From: Cephalotrichum gorgonifer
Taxonomy: Eukaryota > Ascomycota > Sordariomycetes > Microascales > Microascaceae
DNA length: 64,000 bases
Assembly: GCA_900312665.1 (NCBI GenBank)
Contig: ONZQ02000019.1
Span: forward strand, 62,001-126,000
Direction: 5' to 3'
Shown here: positions 34,733 to 45,768 of the stretch, in pieces
Numbering within the stretch: the first letter of the stretch is position 1
Layout: each line of letters begins with the position of its first letter
Translations under genes and position numbers: made by a program
Notes under the pieces: model-generated
What the model saw: only the letters and a program-made list of their open reading frames with translations
Told to the model about the DNA's origin: nothing
Databases searched by the model: none

Positions 34733-35640
34733 ATGACATTAAAATCCCTACTAAAAGGAAAGGGGAAGGCTAAGGAAGGGCCCTCAGGCGATGAACCTCC
34801 TCCTTACGCAAACGACCCACCCTCGTATGAGGCAGAAGAAAAAGAGGAGTCTCCCGCACACGGGGAGAGCTCCCCGACTATGAGATCCCAACCTACCGCG
34901 ACACCGCAGAAGGTTCGACGAGGCTGCAAGCAGCGACGCGAATGTTCCCGCCAACGATGAACGGATATTACAAATGGACGTCAACAACATTCCATCTCGG
35001 GCCTTCCGCCGCCGAGAAGCTATTCGCCGTCTCGACAAAAGGGGGTTGGTTCGACAGCAGCCCGCCAATCAGCCTACACAGCGGACCTTCGGCCAAGGAC
35101 CCCGTCCTTGGGAAAGCGAAAGGAATAGGGAAATGGAGCACGATGGAGACTACGGTGACTGTTCCGCGCGGGATGACACCGGCGAATCCCGACCGAGATA
35201 CGCACACGACTGTGGCGATGAAGTATACGAGTTGGAAAGATGCGCACTACACCTTTTCGACCCGGGTTCCGCCCGTCCCAGGGTCTAAGGAGCCCCCGCA
35301 ACTCGAAACATTCGAATGGCGGTCCACGTCTGGGACCGAAGCAAAGGAGATATCGGGAGGTAGCTGGTCGTCGGGGTATAAGCTAGTGCGAATGACTGGC
35401 GGACCGGCTGGTGAGGGCGGGGCGAGGAAGGTGCGGGACGTTGGGTTCACGAGCGACGGCCGGGAGATCGTCGCGATTATCGTGCACAACTCCTCCTGGA
35501 GTTTGTCAAAAGGGATGCGGTTTGCCTTCATGGGCACGGGGCTGACGGGACTCTTCGGGGAGGAGTGGGAGATCACGGCGTTGGTGACGGGACTGCAGCT
35601 CTGGATTCTTGATGTTCTTACTGCCACCGCCTCCTCATGA
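34733..35640 (+). pseudogene. PPxY-motif protein of unknown function, reading frame broken once
   Basis: Frame 1 starts at ATG 34733 and encodes a basic start, then two PPxY motifs, PPPY (residues 22-25) and PPSY (29-32). Such motifs bind WW domains, for example of Rsp5/Nedd4-type ubiquitin ligases. Frame 2 is open from 34831 to 35640 and encodes LPDYEIPTYRDTAEGSTR, then NGYYKWTSTTFHLGPSAAEKLFAVSTKGGW and a beta-rich body that resembles a fungal tubby/LURP-one-like fold. The frames overlap between 34831 and about 34920 and the gap is too short for an intron; a one-base deletion near the GAAGAAAAAG run at 34836-34845 would explain it. A shorter protein could start at ATG 34942. Function unknown; fold assignment is weak. 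Confidence 0.6.
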
Positions 35641-36301
35641 TAGTACACGAAGGATACCCATGGGCGTTGTATATTTTCGGAGTAACATGTATTGTATCAT
35701 ATCTTGGACCCTACCCCTTCTTTTTCTGTCTTTCTTAGGCTTCCATCGGGTCCTCGCAAGCGTTACGCTCTCTTTTATACGCCTAATTTAACCATACCAC
35801 ACTGCTGGCGGTGCGCTCCTGTATCATAAATCCACTGGAGACAAGTTTCGAACTTGACTAAAAATCCGTTAACGCGCACTAGTGCTAGTTTCTGAAGCGG
35901 CATGATTAGTTTCAACATCTCCGTTGCATTTGCAGGGTTATCTGAATATAGTAGACCGCATGAGATCGAAGGCAGTGTGTGATGTGATGGGGTGGCAGAA
36001 TGACGGATGGGCGATCCCGAAAGGCCACGACATTTCGTATTGGTCGTATCCGCACACAGTCGGCATGAGTCATTAACGATAACCCAATTTGCTCGAGATG
36101 TCGAGTATTTCAACTGCACTCATACCTGCCAAACCTCTGAGATTATGAGTTGTCTGCCCTTCTACTAATTCGGGCAGCTCAGGGCGAAGGTTGTCCAGGA
36201 CACAGCACATAAACCCTACTATTCCAGGGACACACAAGCTCAGAGCTCAAATTGTCCCCCCTTCAAAGTCAGGCTTTGAGGTCACCGCGTCATCGTTCAC
36301 C
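35641..36301. other. Intergenic, no gene recognised
   Basis: About 0.66 kb between the PPxY-protein gene and the acetyltransferase gene. Nothing recognisable. Confidence 0.45.
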
Positions 36302-37217
36302 ATGGACAAGGTAGTGCTCATCCCGTGGGATCCTACGAGTGAACAACAGTATCAGCGGCTCTACGACCAACGAGTCGCCTGTGGGTGGCGCGAAAATGAC
36401 GTACCGCAATGGAAGGCCGCCCAGTTAAAGGGAGTGAAAGTTTTGTATTGGATCGTAAGCTGTCGACCTCATCCTCTCTTCCTTACGACTAGAAAAATCT
36501 TACAGTAGTATACAGGTCCTAGTCGATGACCTCCCTGGCAGAGAGCAGCTTATGGACAAGCATTTTGCTAGGTACCCAAAAGTATGTAGGCGCACGACTG
36601 CATGCTATAGAGGCAATCCTGGTCGCTAAAATGGGCTTTTAGGAGCGAGAGATGCTCATAGACACCTCTTCAAGCGGATGGAACCAACCCCGAGAGCCGA
36701 CTAACAGGAGTTTCAATCCTATCGGACATACTGCTCTCGAGAAAATCGGGCCCAAGGCTACGAAGAAGCTATCCTTGCCTCTATCAACAGTTTGGGTCAA
36801 GCACCTTTATGTTTCATGGTGCGTCACCCTCTATTCAACACGCCCACGTTATCTATCTCCCATATAAAATAAAGCTAGTGGTTCTGAACATTTCCTACTT
36901 AAAGGGCCCTCCAAGGGGGCGGCCTTGGCCGAGACGCCATGCGCCAGACCGAGAGGGTCGCAGCTTTGCCACCCTTATATGCCACTATAATCGGCCTTGA
37001 CACTCTACGCAAGGAGCTAGAGCCCACTAAAGCAGTTCAGAAAGATACTCACAGCGATAAGGGGAAGCAAAAGTCAGAACAGGTTTGGACTACCGAGGTA
37101 TGGTACAAGAGCCAGGGGTACGAGGTGGTGGACCGACCGGAGTTCATGGAGTGGAAGATAGAGACGGGCAGGTTTGGAGACCTACCTGTTATTTTCTTCA
37201 CGAAATCTCTGACCTGA
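36302..37217 (+). CDS. GNAT-family N-acetyltransferase
   Basis: Four exons (36302-36454, 36516-36581, 36643-36818, 36905-37217) sum to 236 codons (235 residues). The N-terminus MDKVVLIPWDPTSEQQYQRLYDQRVACGW is characteristic of a fungal GNAT subgroup, and joining exons 3 and 4 yields LYVSWALQGGGLGRDAMRQTE, which contains the acetyl-CoA binding motif A (Q-x2-G-x-G, here QGGGLG). The C-terminus has WYKSQGYEV, the usual last GNAT strand region. All introns are 61-86 bp with standard ends. The acceptor molecule is unknown; members of this group are often near metabolic or resistance genes. Confidence 0.85.
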
Positions 37218-38343
37218 CGGAGGTTCATCGAAGAAGTATCACCAAGATATAGGTTTTTATGAAAGTGCTCCTTTGCGCCCTTCTTGGGTAGGTTTGCGGC
37301 TTGATGCTAGGCTGAAATCCCTAGTATGGCGGCCTTCCTCTCAACGATATTCCGGTCATAGTGAAATTCGCTTCTGTCGTAATACCACGCTTTTAGTGAA
37401 ACCAGATTGCATGCTAGACGTTGAACCTTTGTCAAAGTGGATCCAAAGATTTGATATCTTGTTATTCCATGTGGCTCGTATGCTAGTTTAGAGTACACTG
37501 TAGATAATAGTAACGCTCCTTGACATGCTTACTCGCCTCCTTGGCGTGGCAATCCGAATCATGCCAAGGCTAAGGCCGCAGTACCCGCCTCAGCACCGGA
37601 AGGACCGGAAAGCCATTGTATTCTACGCGGTCGCGCCATATATTAATGGTCGATGTAATGGGCTCGGTTAGATAAGCAGTTGTCCTTTGCGAGCCTGTCT
37701 TCTCAGCATTGACTCGGTCAGAGGCACACCACTGTAATCTGTTTTTTTGTACTTTCCAAAGTGGTGTCATTGTAGCTAATGGTATCTATCACTTGCTCTT
37801 TGGTAGAACAAAGAACCTGTCTACATGCAACTTGTGCATTGAGCAATCCGACGCCCATCAGTTCGAAACACCAACTACAGGGCATTCATTGTACCATATT
37901 CGGGACACATCACACCCACACTCCAGTTCTTATCTTCTCAATGCGATTACATGACTGGCGGAGGAGCTCGTATAATGGCCGTTCAGGCTAAAATAGTGGT
38001 TAGGCCTCATTTCTTGACGCCAAGCTGACACCGGTCTCCTCCAGCGTACCTGTGCCCTGTCTTACATGTGTGCTACAATGTACGGTTAATTTGAATAATG
38101 AGACACGGCCACGTAACTGCGCCTCCTTAACAATCGTAGATTGACGGCCTCATCCTTAGATTACTCCACGTCAGGCTACCCTCTCTCTCTCTCATCAACT
38201 GCATCCTTAACCCCGCGAAATACGCGCTCCGGGTCTACATCAGACCTCTCCACGGAAGCATGCATAGTCGCCAACGCGCTCATTAAATATTAACAAGAGG
38301 GTATGCGCGGGCAGGTTCCCCTCCACCGAATTCCTTCGGTCTG
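37218..38343. other. Intergenic, no gene recognised
   Basis: About 1.1 kb. Only short ORFs without domains. A short CT repeat (CTCTCTCTCTC) lies near 38182, probably in the promoter of the membrane protein gene. Confidence 0.45.
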
Positions 38344-39264
38344 ATGGCCTCCGCAACCCCGCTTCCCACCCCTGGCTCTGCGGCGGACACCCAGATACAC
38401 GATGGGCTACCCATATTCACACCTGCACCGGAGTGCCTTGCGACGACATGGAAGGAGACTCACTCCTATATCTGTCGTGAATCGGATTACTGTCCCTACT
38501 ATGTTATTGGTGGTCCGGATGGCTTGGTTCGCGAAAGCTGCCGTCCGGACTACGCCAGCCACACTGGTACACTCTGCCCCCAATCCTATACATCCGCGTT
38601 CGCCACTGGGGAGACGGATACAGATAACGCTTCATTCCACACCCTGTTTTGCTGTCCAACGTAAGTGCCATGGTCGTTTAGAGTGGAGAATCCATCGCTC
38701 CCCACTCTTGCTTGCGTCGAGTTTAACTAGAAGAGCACCCTGACACTGGTTCCTTCATGTAGCGCCCATACATTCTTCTTTTACGAAGATTTCAACGATG
38801 ACAAATTGTTCTCAAAATTCGGGTTCGGCTTCTACTTCAGCTGCGTGGCCACCGCCGTTGATTTCGGTGCCGACATGGCACCTCATACAATAACTGTGTT
38901 AAGCGTCGACAGGACTGCCTCGCCTAGGAGAACGAGTACTGCAACGACTACATTTGATCCTAGCCTTGACGCCTTTCTTGCAACTCCAATCTCGATTGTT
39001 TACGAGATCTCAGGCGAAACGACGTGCGTTCCTAACTGTAGGAGTCCATGGGGCGTCAGCGACAGCTCCACATCAACAGCAGCTCCGACACACACTCCGT
39101 CGTCGTCGGTCTTATCCTCCTTGAGCAATACAGATAGAATACTTCTCATCACCTTGTTCTTTGCGGTTGGAGTAATTTCTGCTGTAACCTTCTATGTATT
39201 CAAGATTAGGGGTGTGAGATTGGGCTCCCTGAATATTCCCGGCCGTAGTCGCCGGGTCGCCTAG
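38344..39264 (+). CDS. Fungal single-pass membrane protein, function unknown
   Basis: Two exons, 38344-38660 and 38763-39264 (102-bp intron, donor GTAAGT), 273 codons (272 residues). The first 180 residues form a Cys-containing domain (CRESDYCPYY, SCRPDY, LCPQSYTSAF, FCCPT, FSCVATAVDFG, TTCVPNC), followed by a Ser/Thr-rich stalk (STSTAAPTHTPSSSV), one membrane segment (ILLITLFFAVGVISAVTFYVF) and a short basic tail (KIRGVRLG...GRSRRVA). This layout suggests an exposed cysteine domain with the C-terminus in the cytosol, although no cleavable signal peptide is visible. Such proteins are common in moulds and mostly undescribed. Confidence 0.75.
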
Positions 39265-39851
39265 TTGGAAAGTGATAGGCCTATGGAGGTTGGCGAGGTT
39301 AGTTACCGATATTGTAATGGAAGTTCAAATAAGATATGTAAGACTGAGGGTAATAGCTAATAAACAATTCAATATCATTAGAGTAATAAGATGCTGTACC
39401 AGAGTCACCAATGCAGTTCTTGCCGTAGCATGGCGGTTATGACAGGCAAGAGAGTATCCATATGGCAAGACATCTAAATCGTGTAACCATTACTGCCCCT
39501 GCTGCCCCTGGCTTTATTCCATACTTCACTATGTACAGACAAAGATTTTTTGGATCAAAATCGACCTTCGACACGTCAAATGAAGGGAGGCGAATGGGGC
39601 AAGAAGACGACCACTGGTGTCGGGGGTATGACAATCAATATTAACATTCTTATACTTAGATTATCTAGAAGGGTTAGGCTCTATATTTAATATTAGAGAA
39701 TATTGAACTTATAAACTGTTTCATCTCGACGACATGCGCGCGGGAGATTGCGAGCCGCCGCCCCCTCCACCGACTTTTCTTCCCCATCCCCTCTAGGTTA
39801 TCCTCTTCTCTGTTTAGCTCAGATAAAGGACTGGCTCCTCGAAGGATCCAT
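39265..39851. other. Intergenic between two converging genes
   Basis: About 0.6 kb of A+T-rich 3' sequence. No gene recognised. Confidence 0.45.
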
Positions 39852-41826
39852 CTAGCCTTTCCTGCATATTCCTTCCTCATCCCAATTCTCACTTCCAACT
39901 CCCTTCCTAACAATAAACACACCCCGAGGATCCCACTTTTCCTTAATCTTATACAGCCTCTGATAATTCGCCCCCCAGAACGACCTCTGAAAATCGGGCT
40001 CGTAGGCATCGGCCTCATTGAGATACGCTCCCATCTCCTCGCCAGGCAGCTCCAGTGCCTGAAGTATCGGGACTTGCACGTTCGTTATTTCCTCTTGGAG
40101 TGCACGTTGTTCGTTTAGAGGCGTCCCGTTTTCCCAGCCACGGACAATCATCATGTGGGAGAGTGCCCTCTTCCAGCTAGGGTGTACAGCCGAGTCAACT
40201 TTGCTTGAGGCCACCGCACCTCCAGCGACCACGTTTCCAGAAATAGCTTCATTTGGGGATAGTTTGATTTTCGAGAATGCGTCTGCGATTGCAGCTGGCC
40301 CTCCCGGGCTGGCGATGAAGTCGCGAGAAACCAGATGGGAGCCTATAAGAGTCGATGCACCGCCTCTGTCCTCACCCGTGAGATACCCAACGTAGAAGTC
40401 AGTTATGGATGGGAAGGTAGTAACGTTGAAGCGGAAATCGGCTGGGGCTGAGAGCGTCCCATTATCGGAATCCTCTGCGCGCCATGCGTCCTCTAGCGAT
40501 GTAAGTGCGGAGGGAAAGCCCTCGGTATTGCCGACTAGGAATCCACGGACCGTGAACAGCGCGCGACCACTCTCAGGAGATCCGTCCACTGGACTCGGAG
40601 CAACTGTTTCCGGATATATGAGAGATGAGATCGAGGTGCCAAAGTCGTTAAGGGCAGGAATATTCTCGTAAAGGCTCTCAACCAGCTTCCAGAAAGCAGT
40701 ATCAGCGGTAGGGCGAACGATGTCCATGGTGAAGGAGGTTAGAGGAGGGTTAGAGTGGGCGGCGAAGGTGACGCTCGTGACGATCCCGAAGGTACCGCCA
40801 CCACCACCTCTGAGGGCCCAGAAAAGGTCTTTGTTCTGGTGGGAGTTTGCAGTTACGTGGTTTCCCTAGAGCTGTTAGGACCAAAGGGACAGGGGCCTTG
40901 GGCCTGAGGACGATGTGGGGGACAGGGACTCACATATGCTGTAACGACCGTGTACTGCAGTACATTATCCGATGCCAGACCCTTCCAGGGCGAAAGAATC
41001 GAATGCCCTCCACCCTGGATGTACCCACCGGCGGCCCCAACAGTACTCGAAAACCCGGCAACAACAGTGACGTTCTTTTTGTGGCAGAACTGATAAAGCT
41101 CAAACAGCTGCACGCCCGCGCCGATAGTAACGGCAGGTCCCACGCCCTTCTTTGCACCGTCTGGAACAAAATCCTGTGCGAACTTGATATCTCTCATGGG
41201 CCTCGTCTGGACCTGAAGCGAATGCGGCGCCAGCGACCGTCCGGCGAAGTCGTGTCCCGTATTCTTCACCACAAGCCTGACGTTATGTTTCGTGGCAAAC
41301 TTGACTGCTTCCACGATGTCATTTGCCGACGCCGCAGCTACTGAGTACGGCGACACGCGGCCCTGACCGCAACGGATGTCGCGCTGCGTGCCAACGTAAC
41401 AAGTCTCGTTCTTCTCTCCCCAAGCCTCCCAGTTTGCCCACTGGCCGGCACCTTTACTCACCGTTAGCCCTGCTCAGGTGGAGTCTCGTTGAGCAGTCGT
41501 AGCTCTGAGAGCCCGGCTTGGGACACTTGTAGACACCTAAACATACCTGGATCCGCGGCTCTAAGACTGGAATTGTAAGTCGCGCCCATTACTAGCTCGT
41601 TGCAGACATCTGCGTTGTAGGATGGGTCGTGACAAACAGCCCCAAGGGGCGACACCTGGGACAGCTGCCCACCAACGGTTTCGTTAAGCGACTGCCAGTC
41701 CGCGTCGGAGGGCCAGCATGGTTCGGTGGGTAGACAGCGGCATCTAGTAGAGCATTTGCTCCCCGACGCCGCCGACAGCAGCGATCCGGCGAGAACAACA
41801 AACGAAAATGCCCAGAATTGAGTCAT
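39852..41826 (-). CDS. Secreted FAD-linked oxidase of the berberine-bridge-enzyme family
   Basis: Three exons (41826-41547, 41469-40934, 40865-39852) sum to 610 codons (609 residues). A signal peptide is evident (MTQFWAFSFVVLAGSLLSAASG), followed by a Cys-rich segment. The PCMH-type FAD domain shows VVKNTGHDFAGRS, whose His is the usual covalent flavin site, then GAGVQLFELY, GGYIQGGGHSILSPWKGLASDNVLQY and LFWALRGGGGGTFGIVTSVTF. The C-terminal BBE segment reads YLNEADAYEPDFQRSFWGANYQRLYKIKEKWDPRGVF. The second flavin-linking Cys of plant enzymes is not seen at the GGYIQGGGHS block, suggesting a single covalent link. These enzymes oxidise alcohols, sugars or pathway intermediates and often belong to secondary-metabolite clusters; no backbone synthase is near. 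Confidence 0.93.
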
Positions 41827-43766
41827 GGTTGTATCAACAAATTTGTATGCAATTTTTCTGGTAACTTTCTCGCTGCAGGCAGGAAAATGGGTTGTGATAT
41901 CGGGCTGGGTCTTAAACGATCCAACAAGCTACGTTGATCTAGTATATATGGAATCTATTTTTATCTAAATCCCTTGAATACGTCATCGTAATGGCTATCC
42001 TGCCTGAAGAGGGAGACGTTCGTCAGCTCTAAGCATTATTCAGCGATGACGAGTCTAAACCGTGTCTCGCGAGAACGTAAACTCCAAGCAGGCGCCGCAG
42101 CCGAAAAGTCGCACTTGTCGTATCCCGTATACAATACGTCGACCGCAATTTTACGCGTCTCAGCCCTGTCCAGCCCACTTAAAGGGACGAATTTCCGAGT
42201 CAGACGGGGCACCGTTCCGCCGGTCTTACAGTTACCGCCTGCCGTTGTTTTTCCTGTCCTGGACACATTATTCTGGGGTATCATTGAGCACCTCCGGTCT
42301 ATGCAGATCGCAACAATGGACAATAAGGCTATGACTTCTTGCACGACATTGTTACGGCAACTATTTATCTTTTTTCCGGGATCCGTATGGACAGAGACTC
42401 CCGCTTCTATTGCTGTGCTCTACTAGGCTCACCGCTACATGGGTAGAATATACAGCAGTACACCCAGGGACAAGGACACAACGAAATTCGCAGAACACTC
42501 GCGACATAGAGTGCTGGATATCTCCACCACAGGATGGTATAATCCAGAGCGACAGTGACTAGGGCTGGTCGACGAGCTTCTCACGTCTCTAGTCATGGAT
42601 GCCGTCGAAGTGTGAATTTTGCCCTACCTCCGTAGCGGCCCAATCTATGCCCGCTTTGGGGTGCATGGGGCGAAATATATGGACCTCTGCGGGACTGATA
42701 CCATGCACCAGGCCGATACCCTTCAAGTGTGGGGATATGGGTCCCGCCTCTGCGTCATTGCCGGAGACACGGAGTCAGAGGCCACGAGTGAACCGGCGGC
42801 AGGCAGTCACGACGAGTACCTTTTTTTTTTTTAACATGGTGAGTATGTCGGAGCGGGATCAGATTCGGCAAAGTTAGTGGGTGTGCTTCGTGCTAGGAGC
42901 TGGGTTCGGGGAAGAGTGGTGGAAAAGGACATGGTAGGGATAGTGGGGAAAGAGTGTGGCGGGAGCCGCACAGGCCTTTATGGCTGGAGTGATGATCGAA
43001 GCGGCGGATGGTCCCGGGGTGGAGCGGCTTGAAGCAGTCTAGAGAAGGGAGGAGTTTCATTCATTTGGCCGGAAGGAAAATGGTTTTAACTAACTCGGCT
43101 GTTAATAGTCGTTCCGGGTGTCATTAGAGTGATACCGACTTATCTCCTGTCAACAACATAGGTGGGACAGCATGGAATTTTCCAAAGTTATTCTAATAGC
43201 TAGGAAGCTTTCTTGATCCATTTGATGAGCTTCGGTTCCAAGCCCGAGGTCCAAAGCGACGCCTACTAAGTTACGAGATGCCTCCCTAAGCGGTTCCATA
43301 TCATCTTAGTCGCCTCCCATGATGTCCCTTATCTAGCTCAGAATCTGCGCCGGCGATGGTTGCGCGACCATCACGTGCGGATCGGACCGAACTTTGCCGA
43401 CAAACCTACCCGATGCCCGATGTCGGGTCTTAGTGGTGGGCCTTAGCCCGCTAGATATCTCACTATTTTGCCCAAAGCCCGGCAATAAGGGCCCATTCAC
43501 TAGTACGAGTACAATCAGATTGCAGGGAAGGGGTCAAAGAACCCCCACATGGACCGCCCCACATATGGCAAGCACGCCCATGCAACAGCAACCCACAGCA
43601 CCCCGCGATCCAAACCCCGCGTTAGGGAAGACCCCTAGTCTCAGGCCAAGCATCGAATCATCACTCCAAACGAACTTCAACCTTCATTCACATCAACCTC
43701 TTCACATACATCCTCTCCCTATTCAGCAAGCGCATCCTCGCCTCCCCACATCACCGATCTCTTATC
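41827..43766. other. Intergenic, no gene recognised
   Basis: About 1.9 kb. ORFs on both strands lack domains. A run of 13 T is near 42820. TACGAGTA is at 43504-43511, in the region just upstream of the small gene. Confidence 0.45.
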
Positions 43767-44260
43767 ATGGCTGAGCGCAAGGGCCCCTTCAGGTTGGTGA
43801 CGGTCAACACTGCGCCCGAAAGGGCGAAGAGGCTCATCGGGCGCCTCATCGAGGCGTTGAAAGATAGGTACGATATCGACTATATCGCCAACTGCGAGAG
43901 TAAGTCTGCCCGCCCTCCCTCCACAATCTAGGATTATCGTCTTAGTTATTGACATCTGAGCTTTTAGATATCGCTGAGGTCGTCCCTAAAGTCACTGAAC
44001 ATCAGCCGAACGTCCTGGTAAGTAAATAAGAAGAGCGTAAAGGAGAATAGGCAGTAGTCCAAAGAAGAAACCTAACGCTTCACTAGTTCTGTGCGTCTAT
44101 GTGGACACCGGAGGAGGCGGAGGAGATCCAGGCGCTGGCGCGGTCGATAATTCCGGGTATTAAGACCCATGCTATTCCTACGGGTCTCCAGGTTGAGCGG
44201 GGCCCGGATGCCATCGTGGAGTACCTTATTGAGAAGGTTCCTATTCTGTTGGACTCATAG
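43767..44260 (+). CDS. Small protein of unknown function (118 residues)
   Basis: Three exons (43767-43899, 43968-44017, 44087-44260) sum to exactly 119 codons, with donors GTAAGT at both introns. The protein starts MAERKGPFRLVTVNTAPERAK and continues with VEYLIEKVPILLDS at its end; the middle reads VLFCASMWTPEEAEEI. It alternates short beta and alpha stretches and could be a small alpha/beta fold (for example Rossmann- or BRCT-like), but I cannot name the family. The consistent frame over three exons and good splice sites argue that the gene is real. Confidence 0.65.
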
Positions 44261-44369
44261 GGTCGCTACGAAACTCCAAGAGCTGGAGGAGAGGCTGGCG
44301 TTGGCTCTGGGAATAGACCAGGAGGAGAACAATACGATACATTTTTTCTAACGTGAATTTATCCCTATC

Positions 44370-45312
44370 TCACATCCCTAATTTTACAAAGAACTTAACC
44401 ACCGCTTCTTGAAATGCCTCCGGCTCGTCAGCGGGAGGGTTATGCCCAGACCCTTCAAAAATGACAAGTTCGCTATTCGCAATGCTTCCAGCAATCTCCA
44501 CAGCCTCTTCGACGGGGGTAATAGGATCGTGCCGCCCCACGACAACCAGGGTAGGCGTCTCGATCTCCCCAAGTCTATCCCTGACATCAAATCGCGGGGA
44601 ACTAAAAGAGAAGGCGGAATTATGCGTCTCCCAGTGCATCTCCTGGCTGGCACCCTCGAATCCATCAGCCCCTGCTATTTCTTGTTCATCCTTCTCCGGG
44701 GGGGAGTAGATCGTCAAAATCTCCGCGAGAGCCTTTTCACCATCTTCTTTGTCGCGGACGTTTCCGGACCAGAGCCTAACCTGCCGACTCGGGTCTGGTT
44801 TAATGCGAGGCGACGTCAAAATGAAGCTGAGGGCACGAAGGACCGCCCGAGGCCCACACGCCCACACATCGCGGAGTATCAGCGCAGAAAGACGATTGGG
44901 GAAAGCTAGGGCGTAGCCTAAACTAATGAAGCCTCCGTAGGAGCCACCCGCGAGAACAAACGTCTCTGCGCCGGCCCAGGCTCTGAATCACTTCCGGTCA
45001 GCCGAGTTTGCTAGGACAAGGAAGAGGAAGATCAGGGCTCAGCTACCTCATCTCGTCGACATCAGCAATCCACCGCTCGTCAGTATAAGGGCCCTTCAAG
45101 TCACTGCCCCCGCTGCCCCTGGAATCATACACCAACACACGGAATCTATCTCCGAGGAAGGCATATGAGACCTCTGGCTCGGTATGGCTGGACAAGCCCG
45201 GAGCACCGTGCAGAGCGATGAGGAGAGGCTTGTGCTTGTCTTCCATTCCAAGCACCCGGGCGTGGATCATGGCCCCGTCGCTAAGCCGGACATTTGCGCT
45301 TGTAAAAGACAT
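44370..45312 (-). CDS. Alpha/beta hydrolase, proline-iminopeptidase-like
   Basis: Two exons, 45312-45047 and 44982-44370 (64-bp intron, donor GTAGCT, acceptor TTCAG), 293 codons (292 residues). The oxyanion motif HGAPG follows the first strands (LLIALHGAPGLSSH), then VYDSRGSGGSD, typical of the S33 peptidase group. The nucleophile elbow is GGSYGG with Ser at residue 103; the acid is in VVVGRHDPITP and the His in GSGHNPPADEP. The exon join was chosen because any other acceptor meets a stop before the elbow. Substrate unknown; esterase or amidase activity is equally possible. A TATA element lies 112 bp upstream. Confidence 0.88.
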
Positions 45313-45423
45313 GGTCGTATTGTCACAGTAAGAACTGGTGTGATGTGGTGGGGTCTAGAGAGTGGAAGAATTTGGCTCGGGACTGGTGTTTTGGGTATTT
45401 TTACTGCCACGGGACATGATGGG

Positions 45424-45431
45424 TTTATATA
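45424..45431 (-). promoter_or_regulatory. TATA box of the alpha/beta hydrolase gene
   Basis: TATATAAA on the minus strand, 112 bp upstream of the ATG at 45312. Confidence 0.45.
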
Positions 45432-45768
45432 GGCCTCAGGTTATGGATTAATTACATTCATAAGCTATTATGAAACTTGCTGGTGATCGCTAAGACGTGT
45501 GGAATTTCCCGTTATGTGATCTTCTCGCTCAGCGACATCGTGCTCTTGTCCAAATCGGGTAATTTTCTCGCTCAGCGAGATGGTCCCACAACATTAGACT
45601 CTGGCAACATCAGCATCGTCAGGGTCGCCATATAAACAGGTCGGGCATATAACATATAAATCGTAGGTATTACCCTCGAAGAGAAAACGATAGAACAAAG
45701 TGTATTTAGGTGTACTGGTAGTCTCACTCACAGGACATTCATATGGCAACCAGACCAACCTCGCAATC

